DNA from: Cantharellus purpuraceus
Lineage: Eukaryota; Basidiomycota; Agaricomycetes; Cantharellales; Hydnaceae
Length of the DNA: 64,000 nucleotides
Assembly: GCA_025174535.1 (NCBI GenBank)
Contig: JALBUN010000024.1
Span: 124,001-188,000 of the forward strand
Direction: 5' to 3'
Positions within the stretch are counted from its first letter, which is position 1, and each line of letters starts with the position of its first letter. Below, in pieces: positions 32,145 through 42,867 of this stretch. Made by a program: the position numbers and the translations under genes. Under the pieces are notes generated by a model. That model made no database searches and was not told the origin of the DNA. It was given only the letters and a program-made list of their open reading frames with translations.

Positions 32145-32415
32145 GTGTATGAATAGATACGCATCAGGCTGACGGGTATACCCAAGATGGCATTTGCGAC
32201 TGTCTTGGGGACATTTGTCAGTCAAGTCATGCAGCAAGGGGACAAAGTGGATGAGGATACTTCAACCATGTCAGGGATGACTGAGAGCCATCCCTCTCCG
32301 GAACCATATGAACAAGACAGCCATATGGACACCAACTCATCAGAGCAGCTTCACAAGGAGCTGTATAATTATGAAGTACTGAATGAGATCATGTTTTATT
32401 CAAAAAGGGGAGGGT

Positions 32416-32690
32416 GTAAGTACCCAAGGTACTTACTTACTATAGTATATAAGTATAATTGATATATGCAGCATTCCCTTAAGGAATGTTGTCCTCTTGG
32501 TAGATATATGCACCCATAGGGTGCATATGTATAGTTATTATGTAAGCCAGTGGACCCAGTACACATGTGGGTCCACTTATAGTAGATAGACCTCAGTAAA
32601 CAACCACACTGTACAGCACATCGCACAACCAATATACTTGGTTGAGTTCTTTGTAACAGTGTAAACTAAGACACCCATTTACAAGCAACC
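32416..32690 (+). repeat. Copia-type 3' end and LTR with clustered hairpins
   Basis: A coding-like tail (YEVLNEIMFY) is followed by the polypurine AAAAAGGGGAGGG and then TGTAAGTACC, the expected order of a copia polypurine tract and LTR start. Within about 170 bases there are four inverted repeats: AAGTACC/GGTACTT, CATTCC/GGAATG, ATGCACCC/GGGTGCAT and GTGGACCC/GGGTCCAC. The 32187-32415 frame upstream has no recognised domain. The LTR's right end is not defined. Confidence 0.5.
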
Positions 32691-32826
32691 ACTTTGAATC
32701 AGAAGGGTCATCCAAGTGTTTAACTGCAACAGGATTGGATCAGAGTGATGAGCAGATGTCAGATCAGAGTTGGTCAATGTCCATGATGGTGACAGCTCAG
32801 AGGGTGGGAGTCATGAGGGTAGATGC

Positions 32827-33033
32827 TCATAGGGACAATGCCAGCTGCTTGTTAGTGAACACAGGGTGAAAGTTGTGTGGATTTACAGTGGCATAGTCAC
32901 TACTCCCTTCTTTAGGGTACACGTCCCAGCATCTAGTTAACATGTCAGGCTTTGCTCCAAGTTGACCAGGATGCAAGCAAATAACAAGGTTGAACTGAGA
33001 CAGGTATTTGGACCACTGGACTTGTCTCTGGGT
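32827..33033 (-). pseudogene. Gypsy-1 copy c: end of RNase H
   Basis: The minus-strand frame reads QRQVQWSKYLSQFNLVICL, then PGQLGAKPDMLTRCWDVYP, the standard end of the gypsy RNase H domain before integrase. It is separated from the rest of RNase H by the solo LTR at 33034-33785. Confidence 0.85.
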
Positions 33034-33785
33034 TGTTGTTCCAGCTGCCGGATATCTAGCTGATGGACTTCTGGGGAGAAAGGAGAAGAGAGGGGGATTA
33101 GAGGGGACAGAGGAGGGACAGGAGCATATAGGAGGCTCAGGAGGTTTGGAGGGGCAAAGGGGCAAAGGGGGTAAAGGAGGACGGTTACAGGAATGGAATA
33201 GGGAACAGGAGAAGCCCCTGTGAGTTCCAGAACTTCCTGGACATTATTTCACTTTTATTTTCATCATTTCATCATCATGGACACTCCCCCCCATCATCAT
33301 CTCATCATCCATCCCATCGTCGACTCAGGACATTCACGAATGACTTCATTCATTCATAGGACTTAGTATCATATATAAATTTTTCAAGATAGAGTAATTA
33401 TCTCTCACCTATTCTGTCTGTGTGTCTGAATCTATTCATATCTGGAATAGCTCCAGAATGAACATGTATTTCTATTAGCTTTTGCATATTCTATTAGAAT
33501 ATTGCATATCCCACTCGAATATCAAATTATGAAGCCATACAATCACTGGCTACATTTTTATTAAGCATTTACTTGAAATTGTTGCACCTACTCCTGCTAC
33601 CTGCTGAATTAGCTTGTATCCAGACTAGGACTTATCCAAATCACTCCAAACTTCACACAAAGATACTATTCAAGCTTGTCTCTCACATGACTGTGCATAC
33701 ATTGTGTTCCCATCACTGCTCCATTTTCTATTCCACCTCTGCTCGTCACTACACCCCAACAAGGCAATTATTCACATCAATAACA
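33034..33785 (+). repeat. Solo LTR4 with TGGGT duplication
   Basis: 752 bp from TGTTGTTCC to CAATAACA, flanked by TGGGT at 33029-33033 and 33786-33790. It is inserted into the RNase H region of Gypsy-1 copy c. Confidence 0.92.
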
Positions 33786-33790
33786 TGGGT

Positions 33791-34477
33791 GAGGAGTTTT
33801 ATCATGGAGAAGTATTCCAAGTTCTTGTGGTCCATTATGATGTCAACTGGATTGGAGGGACCTTCAAGGTAGTGTCTCCATATCCAGAAAGCTTCATATA
33901 TGGCAAGGAGCTCTTTGTCATGGACATCATAGTTCAGCTCAGGGGGTGTAAATGTATGTAGTGAAAAGCAATCAGATGGACTTGTCCTTCAGCTGGAGAG
34001 ATGATGGACAGATTGTGGTGAATGCATAGTCAGAGGCATTGGTCTCTAATAGGATAGGAATGTCTGGAACCCAATGAGTCAGTATCAGAGTGAAGGTAAA
34101 GGCCTTTTTCAAAGTCTCAAAGCTCTGTCTACATTCATCAGTGAAATTCCATTCAATACCCTTCCTAGTAAGCTGGGTGAGCAGAACAGTAATATTGGAG
34201 TAGTTGTGGATAAAGCGTTGGTAGAAGTTGGCAAACCCTAGGAATGACTGTACATCTTTGCCCTTCCACGGTTCTGGCCATTCCTGTATGGCTTTGATTT
34301 TGTCATTGGACATTGTTAGTCCTGCAGGGGAGAGGATATATAGCCTAGATATTTGACAGAGTTGGAGTGGAATTTGCACTTGTCAGTGCAGGCAAAGAGG
34401 CCATGTTGGCAGAGATGTTGGAGTACCTCTTGGATATGTGTCTGATGTTCATCTTCATTATCCGAATATACCAAAAT
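33791..34477 (-). pseudogene. Gypsy-1 copy c: reverse transcriptase-RNase H, middle part
   Basis: The minus strand repeats the coding of copy b: DVQSFLGFANFYQRFIHNYS, FTDECRQSFETLKKAFTF, VPDIPILLETNASDYAF. Stops and frame changes are present. It is cut at 34478 by another solo LTR. Confidence 0.85.
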
Positions 34478-35229
34478 TGTTATTTGGAAAACCAGACTTC
34501 TGGGGAGAAAAAAGAGAGGGGGGAACAGAGGGGATAGGAGGGATAGCAGCACATAGGAGGCTCAGGAGCTCAGGAGGGGATAAGGAAACGAGGGGAAATG
34601 ACTGAGAGGGGAAAGGAGGAGCCCCTGTAAGCTCCACAATCATCTGAACATTCACCCTAATTTTTCTTTTGATTTATTTTGTCATTTTTTCCCTATTTGA
34701 CATCACCCCCATTTTGTTTTTATCATAAATAACTTTCCCTTTATTCATATGACACAGAACTTTTATCACGAGTCATTAGCATGCATATCTTGTATAAAAC
34801 ATGCCTAGCTAGATATATAATGGACTAGAGAATTAACTCTCACTATTTCTTTGTGTCTTGTGTCTGAATTATTTGTATCTGGAATAGCTCCAGAACGAAC
34901 ACGTCTTTCTGCAATCTTTTGCATATTCTACTAGATATTGCAATATCTATTCGAATCCCAGTTTGCGAAGTTTAAGCTCCACTGGTTGATTTTATATTAA
35001 GCATTTACTTGATTTCGAAGCATCAGTCCCTGCTGCATACGTAAATTGTCAATATCTAGACGAGGACCACACCAAACCTTTTCAGATTTTGTAGGAAGAT
35101 ACTACTCAAGTATATCTTTCATTCGACTGTGCATACACCCAGTCCACATCACTTCCCCACTCCCTATTCAAATTCTACTTCACATGGAACACTCTCAGCA
35201 AGGCACCGTCACAAATTTATTTCTCAACA
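34478..35229 (+). repeat. Solo LTR4 with AAAAT duplication
   Basis: 752 bp from TGTTATTTGG to TCTCAACA, flanked by AAAAT at 34473-34477 and 35230-35234. It is inserted into the RT region of Gypsy-1 copy c. Confidence 0.92.
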
Positions 35230-35234
35230 AAAAT

Positions 35235-35830
35235 GTCATCTAAGTAAACAAGGATGGTAACATCAAGGAGATTGGTGAAGGTGTTGTTCATGAACTGTTG
35301 GAAGGCAGCTGGAGCATTGGCCAGTCCAAAAGGCATGACACACCATTTGAAGGATCCATATCAAGTGTGAAAAGTTGTTTTCCACTTGTTACCTTCTCAG
35401 ATACAGACTAGATGATAGGCATGTTGGAGATATATTTTGGAATAGATCTTGGCCTTGTGTGGACTCTCAAGCAGGTCCACAGTATGAGGTATTGGGTATT
35501 GATCTTTCTTGGTGATTTTTTTGAGTCCTTGGAAATCAACACATAAATGGAGTGATCCATCTTTCTTGTGGTCAAATAGAACCAGGGCTCCATGGGGGGA
35601 TAGGGATGGGCAGATGAAGCCTGTGGCCAAGTTTTTGTCTATGAATGCTTGGAGAGCCAGTAGCTCTTTTTAGGATAGCGAATAGATAGGGCCAAGTGAA
35701 GGGGTGGAGTTGTCATCCAACTCAATTTTGAGATCATACAGTCAGTGTTCCACTAGAGAGTCAGCTTTGGACTTGCTGAACATGTTGGCGAATTTGTGAT
35801 ACTCCTTAGGAACCATAGATAGGTCCAGCA
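35235..35830 (-). pseudogene. Gypsy-1 copy c: reverse transcriptase, N-terminal part
   Basis: The minus-strand frame contains [38 protein letters not shown] and VDLLESPHKAKIYSKI, the fingers/palm start of gypsy RT. Frame changes near 35330 and 35640. It is continuous with protease upstream. Confidence 0.8.
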
Positions 35831-35837
35831 GAGCTGA

Positions 35838-36281
35838 TCAAGTAGAGTGGGCAGCAAGAAGAATTGGATCAGAGAGGTGAACCTGGAATGTTTGTGATCT
35901 GTCCAGTTTGCTTAGTCTGGTGAAGACCATAGCATCCACCATCAATATAGACAGAGGTGTAGATGGAGTATCTATTGGAGTGGAGTCAGTGGAGGCAGAA
36001 GATAATTTCACACCTATAGTTGCTGGTGATGTCAGGGATGATACAGCCTGCACTGGAGAACAGAATGTGATATGGCCCAATGCCCAGTCAATCAATGGAT
36101 TGTAGCAGGTGAGCCAATTGTGTCCAAGAACCACAGAACAGCTGGAGTCAAGTGGAGTAACATAGAATGTAATGTTCTGGATTTCTCCAATAGAAAAATG
36201 GATAGACAAATCTATAGCTTGTGAAATCATAGCATTAGTAGTGCCATACAAAAGAGACAGAGGTTCTGTTCGATATGACAC
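35838..36281 (-). pseudogene. Gypsy-1 copy c: protease region
   Basis: [40 protein letters not shown] and a Ser/Thr/Pro-rich linker, as in copy b. The DSG active-site part is missing: the frame runs directly from the zinc-knuckle start ([10 protein letters not shown]) into [12 protein letters not shown], a deletion of about 250 bases relative to copy b. Confidence 0.8.
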
Positions 36282-37258
36282 TGTCGTTCCTGTGGAGTAA
36301 GTTTACCATCTTTACCTAGCTTGATAGAGAGGTTGGGGGTCTGCTTTGGAGTTCTGAAGGTAGAGGCTGTAGGGGGGTTGGACCTGGGGTTACCAGATTT
36401 ACTGGAGTTGGACTGCTTCTTGTTGTCACTGCCCTGGGTGTTGGAGGAAGAAGTGGACTTGCCCTTGTCGTGGGACTTGTCCTGGTTCTTGCCCAAGGAA
36501 ATCTCTCAAGCTACTTCAGAGTGTCATTCCCAATATTAAGCATTGATGGACTGTACTAAAGTCCTGAGTTCAGATGGGGTGACTGGTTTGCTTACTCTGG
36601 CAACCTTGTCCTTAATTTGGGATGGAAGGCCATTGTATAACTGGCATCGAAGTGCAGTGTTACCCCATTGGAAACGAGCAGCTAGTCAATTGAACTCAAC
36701 TAGATACTTAGTGATCTGCTGGTTATCATGCATATGGAGATTCTCCAGTTTGGCCTCAGCTTTGGCCTCTGGGTCATGAGGTCCAAAATTGGTCTTTAAT
36801 TCAGACACAAACTTGGAGTAGTCATCTAGCCAAGAGGCTTTAGAATTGGAGGTTAGGGTGGGTTTGAACCAATCAAGTGCAGTTCCCTTTAAATAAGATA
36901 GAGCATAAGTAACTTTAGCACTACCATTGGAGAACGCACCAGGACGGTCATGGAAGTTGAGGGTGCATTGCATAAGGAAGGGTTGGAGTTTATGGGAATT
37001 GGATCTGTTGAAGGTATCTGGTTCTCAGACCTTGGTCCAAGCAGAGGACTTCTTTGGAGATGATATGGAGTTGGCCAATATACTGAGGGCTTCCACAAGG
37101 TTAGGGATTGGGATGGATGAGGGATTGGCTGGAGGAGTGCCTTCCTGGAGCTCGGCAACAGGCTCCTGATCGGATACTGGAGCTTCTCCAGGGACTTCCT
37201 CAATGGTGGCAGGTGGTACTCCCACTTGGATGGAGGTTTGTGTGCTTTGGGGGGGCAT
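36262..37258 (-). pseudogene. Gypsy-1 copy c: gag
   Basis: Starts MPPQSTQTSIQVGVP at 37258. Capsid blocks are SHKLQPFLMQCTLNFHD, VTYALSYLKGTALDWFKP, ELKTNFGPHDPEAKAEAKLE. After a stop near 36545 a Ser/Lys/Asn-rich linker leads to [13 protein letters not shown], the first part of a zinc knuckle, where a deletion begins. It lies 16 bases inside the LTR at 37275 in the expected orientation. Confidence 0.85.
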
Positions 37259-37274
37259 GATGATTGAGGGTAGT

Positions 37275-37809
37275 TGTTACGCACTAGGTCTGGTTGGGTT
37301 GGAGGTTGGGTTGGAGGTTGGGTTGGAGTCAGAGAGGGAATTGAGGTACGTTGTGGGGGTTGGAACGGACTTGGCTTCAGCTTATGTGCTGCACCCTTAC
37401 TAATACCGGTGTCCAAGATTTCAGAGACGGAGTGCAACTTAGATAGTTAGGATTGGACTTAGGAACTAGGCGTGATTTGATATTCGAACTGGGGATGAAG
37501 TCCCCAGTTGGACGGCTTAAATACATATTTGAAATCTAATAATAATTACTCCGGTGATGGGTCTCCAAGGCCAATGGCCTTACATGAGTATGTCTGAGTC
37601 CAACAGGGACGGATGTCCAGGTTCCTATGGTGATGCTGATGCATCAATTGGAACCGGACATGGATGGGCGAGATTCAGTGGTGACAATTGGACAGATGAA
37701 TGGAGATGTGACAGTTTCCAAATGGAGTACAGACTTCATATGCACGGGGATCTGAGTGGATCAGATGGGGATCTTGTTGGAATACCAGATACAGGATCCT
37801 ACCATAACA
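37275..37809 (-). repeat. Gypsy-1 copy c: 5' LTR (minus strand)
   Basis: TGTTACGCACTAGG to CCATAACA, about 535 bp. It is the reverse complement of the LTR at 9370, with a diverged last 50 bases (37766-37809). It heads the minus-strand element 37809 to 32827. Confidence 0.85.
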
Positions 37810-37825
37810 ACGCATCAACACAGGT

Positions 37826-38412
37826 TGTCACAATATGGGACATTACTCATTCAATCCACATGACAACACTCCACCATATTTAAATCTATTTATTCCACTA
37901 GTACTTACTTCACAGCTGCGATGGTATATATAAAGGAGTCGCAGCTGTCTCCCTTCCCTCAGTTGTGTTTAATACACACACACTGAGGTAGGGAGTTGCT
38001 TTGTTATCCCTAAATACTATATTCACTTATTTCTCATTACAGTTTATCTGTCAAGGTATTTAGATTGTAGATTGTAGTCAGTCATGTTTAATACACACAC
38101 ACTGAGTTTATCTGTCAAGTATTTCAATAGGTTATGGGCCCCATGCTCATGCTTTAAGACCAACTCAATTTATTACACAGAATAGTCAATATGACCAACA
38201 TAAGACTCACAGAAAAAATGGTTGGAAAACTCACTGTTGGCACCTGGCCACAATGGGCCAGGAAATGCAAAGCTGTCCTCTGATCCAATGGAGTGTGGTC
38301 ACACATTGAGAGTCATAAGCAGAAACCCCCAATGGAGAAAGCTGAACTCCAAGTATGGGAGGAAACAAATGATCGTATTGTTGGCGCTTTATGCCAGGTT
38401 GTGGAGGACTCT
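37826..38412 (+). pseudogene. Copia LTR, primer-binding site and gag start
   Basis: LTR begins TGTCACAATATGGG. A TATA box TATATATAAAGG is at about 37925-37935, and GTTTAATACACACACACTGA occurs twice (about 37966 and 38088). GGTTATGGGCCC at 38130-38141 is the tRNA-iMet-type primer-binding site. The following sequence encodes LTEKMVGKLTVGTWPQWARK and KPPMEKAELQVWEETNDRIV in gag frame, with stops, up to the LTR4 at 38413. Confidence 0.7.
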
Positions 38413-39140
38413 TGTTATTTGAAAGACCAGACTTCTAGGGAGAAAAAGGAGAGGGGGGAACAGAGGGGATAGGAGGGATAGGAGCATATAGGAGGCTCAG
38501 GAGCTTAGGAGGGGATAAGGAGACGAGGGGAAATGACTGAGAGGGGAAAGGAGGAGCCCCTGTAAGCTCCACAATGATCTGAACATTCACCCTAATCTTT
38601 CTTTTGATTTATTTCGTCATTTTTCCCTATTTGACATCACCCCCCCATTTTGTTTTTATCATAAATCACTTTCCCTTTATGCACATGACACAGAACTTTT
38701 ATCACAAGTTATTAGCATGCATATCTTGTATAAAACATGCCTGGCTAGATATGCAATGGACTAGAGAATTTGCTCTCACCTGTTTTTGTTGACTGTGTCT
38801 GAACTATTTGTTTCTGGAATAACTCCAGAACGAACGCGTATTTCTATATTCTTCCAGAGTATTGCAACATATATTCGAATCCCAGTTTGCGAAGCCTAAG
38901 CTCCACTGGTTGATTTTCTATTAAGCATTTACTCTTGTTCGAGTCATCTGCTCCTGATCCCTGCTCAAATTGTCAATATCTAGATGAAGATCACACCAAA
39001 CTTCATCAAACTTCATAGGAAGATACTAATCAAGTATATCTTCAATTCGACTATGCATACACCCAGTTCCCATCACTCCCTTTGTCCCTGTTCAAAATCT
39101 ATTCTCAACACACCCCTAGCAAGGCGAAATTTTTTCAACA
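38413..39140 (+). repeat. LTR4 copy without matching flanks
   Basis: 728 bp, TGTTATTTG to TTTTCAACA. The left flank is ACTCT and the right flank CCTAC, so there is no target duplication: either an ectopic recombinant or one LTR of a rearranged element. It separates copia gag from the Gypsy-1 antisense ORF. Confidence 0.85.
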
Positions 39141-40327
39141 CCTACACCTCCTTTCCGACCCCGACAACGATCGCAGGACCGAAGGCAGTGAGTTGGGTCA
39201 GTAGGCCACATGCACTCCACGCCCGCATCACGACACAAGTCGCAAGTTACGCTGGGTCTGCCAAATGGCTCCGTTGGAGCCAGAGCCTTGGGTGGTCCAT
39301 CCATTCTTGCTGTGGCCTCCAAGTGTTCCCTCTCCTCCTCCTTGTCCTGCTGTTCTGCCGCCACCTTCTCCATCTCGCGCTTGCAAAGCTGGATCGCCAA
39401 CCTCACAACATGCAGCTCCTTCTTACAGGTCGCCAACACACGACTCTCTGCCTTGCACCATATGACCCTCCGATCCGCCTCCTGCTTCTCCGTATCAGCA
39501 CTCGGGTAGGCCTTCAATGAAAAGACCGCAACGTCGAGATTCTTCTTGGTGGTAGCGGCATAGAGCTCTGCTCTTTTGCGAGCCTCAACCATGGCTACCC
39601 AAGCCATCTCCTTGTAAGAATTTGAAGTTGGATCCGGCTCCACATCCGTCCCGACATCCACACCCGCCTCGGGCTCCGCATTTGCGTCGAGCTCCATATT
39701 GGCATTGGGATCCACCTCCACCTCTGCCCTCTCTGCCTCCACCGCATCATCTTCCTCAGCCACACCCAACCCAAATAATGGCCGTGCCTGCAGATGCAAC
39801 GGTGAGTCCTCCACAGTGACAGTTTTCGGACGAGTTGTCTCTGTCCGTGTAATGGAGATGATGGCAACTTCAGGGGTCCCTGTCCGTATCGGCACACTCG
39901 GACTTCCTGGACTGGTTGCCCCTGTCCCGGTCACCTCCTCCTCTACCTCCATGGCAGCTTCTAGCTCGTGCACCTGCTCCTCCACTTCCTTCAGTCTCAT
40001 GGCCTCCATCGCTGCCGCAAGTTCCTTGACCCTGCGGGCTCTCTTGGCCTTCACTTCCTCCTCTTTCCTTCTCCATTTCATCTTCACCGCCTCTTTCCGC
40101 CTCTGCTCTTCCTCCTTCTGTCTCCATTCTGCCTCTTCCTCCTCCTTCCGTCTCCGTTCCGCCTCCTCCTCCTCCTTCCATCTGCATTCCACCTCCTCCT
40201 CCTCCTTCCATCTCCATTCTGCCTCCTCCTCCTCTTTCTGTTTCTGCTCCTCTTCCTCTTCCTTCCATCAGGCCAAGAGCAACTGCTCAAGCTCAGCCAC
40301 AATCATGCTTGCCAAAGGGTTTGACAT
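39116..40327 (-). pseudogene. Antisense ORF of Gypsy-1 with Cys cluster, one stop
   Basis: Start ATG 40327 (MSNPLASMIVAELEQLLLA, then an in-frame TGA). After it, an extremely charged KEEEEAEWRW/RRKEEEE helix region and a coiled-coil stretch (LAAAMEAMRLKEVEEQVHEL), an acidic Pro/Thr-rich linker, a second helical part, and a C-terminal cysteine cluster CDLCRDAGVECMWPTDPTHC followed by LRSCDRC (spacing CX2CX6CX8CX3CX2C). The cluster resembles, but does not match exactly, fungal Zn2Cys6 DNA-binding motifs. The last codons lie in LTR4, so the end is truncated. It precedes a Gypsy-1 LTR and is antisense to it. In 15332-15580 the same N-terminus lacks the stop. Confidence 0.65.
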
Positions 40328-40359
40328 CATTGAGGATGAAACCTCAATCATGCCCCTCC

Positions 40360-40366
40360 TTTTATA
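40360..40366 (-). promoter_or_regulatory. TATA-like box for the Gypsy-1 antisense ORF
   Basis: TATAAAA on the minus strand, about 33 bases upstream of the ATG at 40327. The same element and spacing occurs at 15532-15538. This suggests that the antisense ORF has its own promoter just inside the 3' LTR. Confidence 0.4.
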
Positions 40367-40468
40367 TGTCTCCAGACCCCTAGTATAACTCTGACCGCGC
40401 CCAACTGTCTCACCTATTCAATTCATGGACATGAGGCCTCAGGGACTCAGCCTTAAATGGAGAGATAC

Positions 40469-40984
40469 TGTTATGACTATATTCATTAACGACCAGATCC
40501 CTGTCCAATCCACTCAGATCCCCACGCATATGAAATCTATACTCCATTTGGAAACTGTCATGTCTCCATTTATCTGTCAGATTGTCACCGCTGAATCTCG
40601 CCCATCCGTCTCCAGTTCCAATTGATGCATCAGCATCACTATAGGAACCCAGACATCCGTCCCCATTGGACTTGGACATACTCACGTAAGGCTGTCAGCC
40701 TCAGAGACCCATCACCGGAGTAATTATTACTAGATTTCAAATATGTATTTAAGCTGTCTGACTGGGGACTTCATCCCCAGTTCAAATATTGAATCACGCC
40801 TAGTTTCTAAGTCTGATCCTAACTATCTAAGTCATACTCCGTCTCCGAAATCTCAGACACCGGTATTAGTAAGGGCGCAGCACATAAGCTGAAGCCAAGT
40901 CTGTTCTGACCCCCATGACATACCCCAATTCCCTCTCCGACTCTGACCCAACCTCCGACCCCCATTCAGACCTAGTGCGTAACA
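40469..40984 (+). repeat. Gypsy-1 LTR
   Basis: 516 bp from TGTTATGACT to GTGCGTAACA, preceded by the purine-rich AAATGGAGAGATAC. It is probably the 3' LTR of a Gypsy-1 copy of which only the antisense ORF region remains. Confidence 0.88.
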
Positions 40985-41268
40985 CCTCGCCTTTAAGGCG
41001 AGTGCCTAAGTACAATAGCTGAAACTTTGTACTTGATGGCCCTAGAAGATTATTCATCCCCAGCCATTGTAGCATACCTGCTACAAAGATCTCAAACTCC
41101 ACCTCCTGCGTATTGCTCAGGAGGCAATACTTTAATCCCCACCTTGGCAAGTACAGACTTCTCTGGGTCTGTGTCTCTATTATCGACTATGGCTACTTGC
41201 ACCATGCAAGTAATGCCATTGATAGGATCAATTGTGTCCAATTGATCTGGTATGCCTTGACCTTCTAG
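40985..41268 (-). pseudogene. Gag fragment of a third gypsy-type element
   Basis: The minus strand reads PEKSVLAKVGIKVLPPEQYA, then, in another frame, EFEIFVAGMLQWLGMNNLL and QLLYLGTRLKGE, a pattern typical of fungal gypsy gag. It is cut on the left by the Gypsy-1 LTR and on the right by a MITE-like unit. Confidence 0.5.
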
Positions 41269-42169
41269 GACACTTGTTCAGAAATACATCAAATATGTAT
41301 ATAATGTATATACAACCCATTTCCTCAAATTTTATATAATATGCTTATATTAAAACATATTTTGATATTTTGACATGATTCCCAAAAATAATTCTTTTTT
41401 TTTCATTTACCGGTGGCAACTGCTTGTCGCGTAGAACTGCTACTGCTATACCTACAATACACTTCCTCGTCCACATCGTCTCGAGGATCTGTAGGCATAC
41501 TTCACCTTTGCTGTATCGGAGTCATTCATTGTGCAAAACATATAAACTATCCTTGACGGTTTACGCACGTCACTGCGTACTGCGGCACAGCTCTCAGCAG
41601 CAGCAAACTTTGACCTTTCAAGGTCGGCTGCAAGAGGCAGCCGAAAGAAAAAAAGATGGAAACAACGTATACCGATTCCCCGAGCATTTTCTCTTTCGAC
41701 AAGTAGATATAGGTACTATCGAGGCTAGAGACTGCCGGAGGTGCTTCAAGGGAATATTCTACTCCTGCTACACTTAATTTCTTTCACTCATTATTTCTTG
41801 TACTATACTGGTCAAATAATCTAATGTACCTTGAATCCTCACCTGGTATTTGTATATCTAAATATTCTATATTATACCAATAATATTAATATATATTACT
41901 GTTATATTCATATAAATAATTATGTTCATCCATAACAAACATCTTATCTTTTAAAGTTTATTAAAATATGAAATATATATTTATATTTATAAAAATTTAA
42001 GATATCCAAAAAAAAAAAACTCAGATATCTGAAATCTTTAAAGATATCCAGATTGTAACTCCCTATTTTTATGATCATTATTAAAATTCTGATGTATATC
42101 TCATATATTCTGATGTACATCTTGTATACATCAGAATATTGTATAACAGCATCCTTCCGAACAAGCATC
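41269..42169 (+). repeat. MITE-like unit F, diverged, with internal insertion
   Basis: Ends GACACTTGTTCAG and GAACAAGCATC. Flanked by TAG on both sides (41266-41268, 42170-42172). The unit resembles A-E but is older, and about 390 bases (41425-41815) with no counterpart replace its middle. It is the left terminal repeat of transposon copy 2; the cargo starts at TAGGGAGATCATTTTAAAAAC as in copy 3. Confidence 0.75.
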
Positions 42170-42297
42170 TAGGGAGATCATTTTAAAAACAAAAATCATC
42201 ACCTTATACCATTGACAAGCTTCTTTCTGCATAGATTTAGACATGCCATTACAAATTCTTATCTTCATTGGTATGTCTGTAGTGATCCCAAGCATGA

Positions 42298-42777
42298 TCA
42301 CCCATGTCTGGACACTGTCCAACACAACAAAGCAAATAGTATACTAAGACAAGTTATGTAGACCATGTGCACTGTACAGCCAAGATATAGTTTTTGCCTA
42401 TTTATATCTGGACCTGGCTGTCTAACAAATGCCTGATTTACATGTGTGGTTATAATGTGTGCATATCCAGAGGTTGGATCAGAACCACTTACAAATCTGT
42501 TGCTTTTATTCAGAAACCCTGCAAATTCTGCTACAAAAATAGGATCACTTTCATTATAGCCTATTTTATTGGGTTGTAGACCAAGGAAGACATATTTGAT
42601 ATGAGGATACTTTGAAAGCTGGAACACTTCACCTTCAGCATATGAATGGTCCAGATATTGTCCAAAGGGGTACCAGTCACATGTTGTACAATTAGCTAGC
42701 TGGTGTGGATTGCTATGAAAAGGCTTTTGGTAAAACTGTTGATTGAAATGCTGTTTCAGCAATGGATCAGTCTCCAT
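42298..42777 (-). CDS. Cargo ORF A (copy 2), tail-anchored protein, 159 aa
   Basis: About 93% identical by eye to the 165-aa protein at 1229-1726, with the same Cys pair, hydrophobic segment (HMVYITCLSILFALLCW) and short tail, here ending SRHG. Substitutions are scattered while the frame is kept, consistent with past selection. Confidence 0.7.
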   Translation of the reverse strand: METDPLLKQHFNQQFYQKPFHSNPHQLANCTTCDWYPFGQYLDHSYAEGEVFQLSKYPHIKYVFLGLQPNKIGYNESDPIFVAEFAGFLNKSNRFVSGSDPTSGYAHIITTHVNQAFVRQPGPDINRQKLYLGCTVHMVYITCLSILFALLCWTVSRHG

Positions 42778-42867
42778 AAATACCTATAAGTATAAAAAAT
42801 ATAATAATTCAATTTTATTCTAGGAATAATTTTTTTTCTATAAAATGTAAGGTATATAATAATATTA

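Noticed and set aside
39699..40388. Ser-rich plus-strand ORF opposite the antisense KEEEE gene
   Set aside because: It is the complement of the Glu/Lys-rich coding; the strand with a TATA box, conserved start and Cys cluster is preferred.
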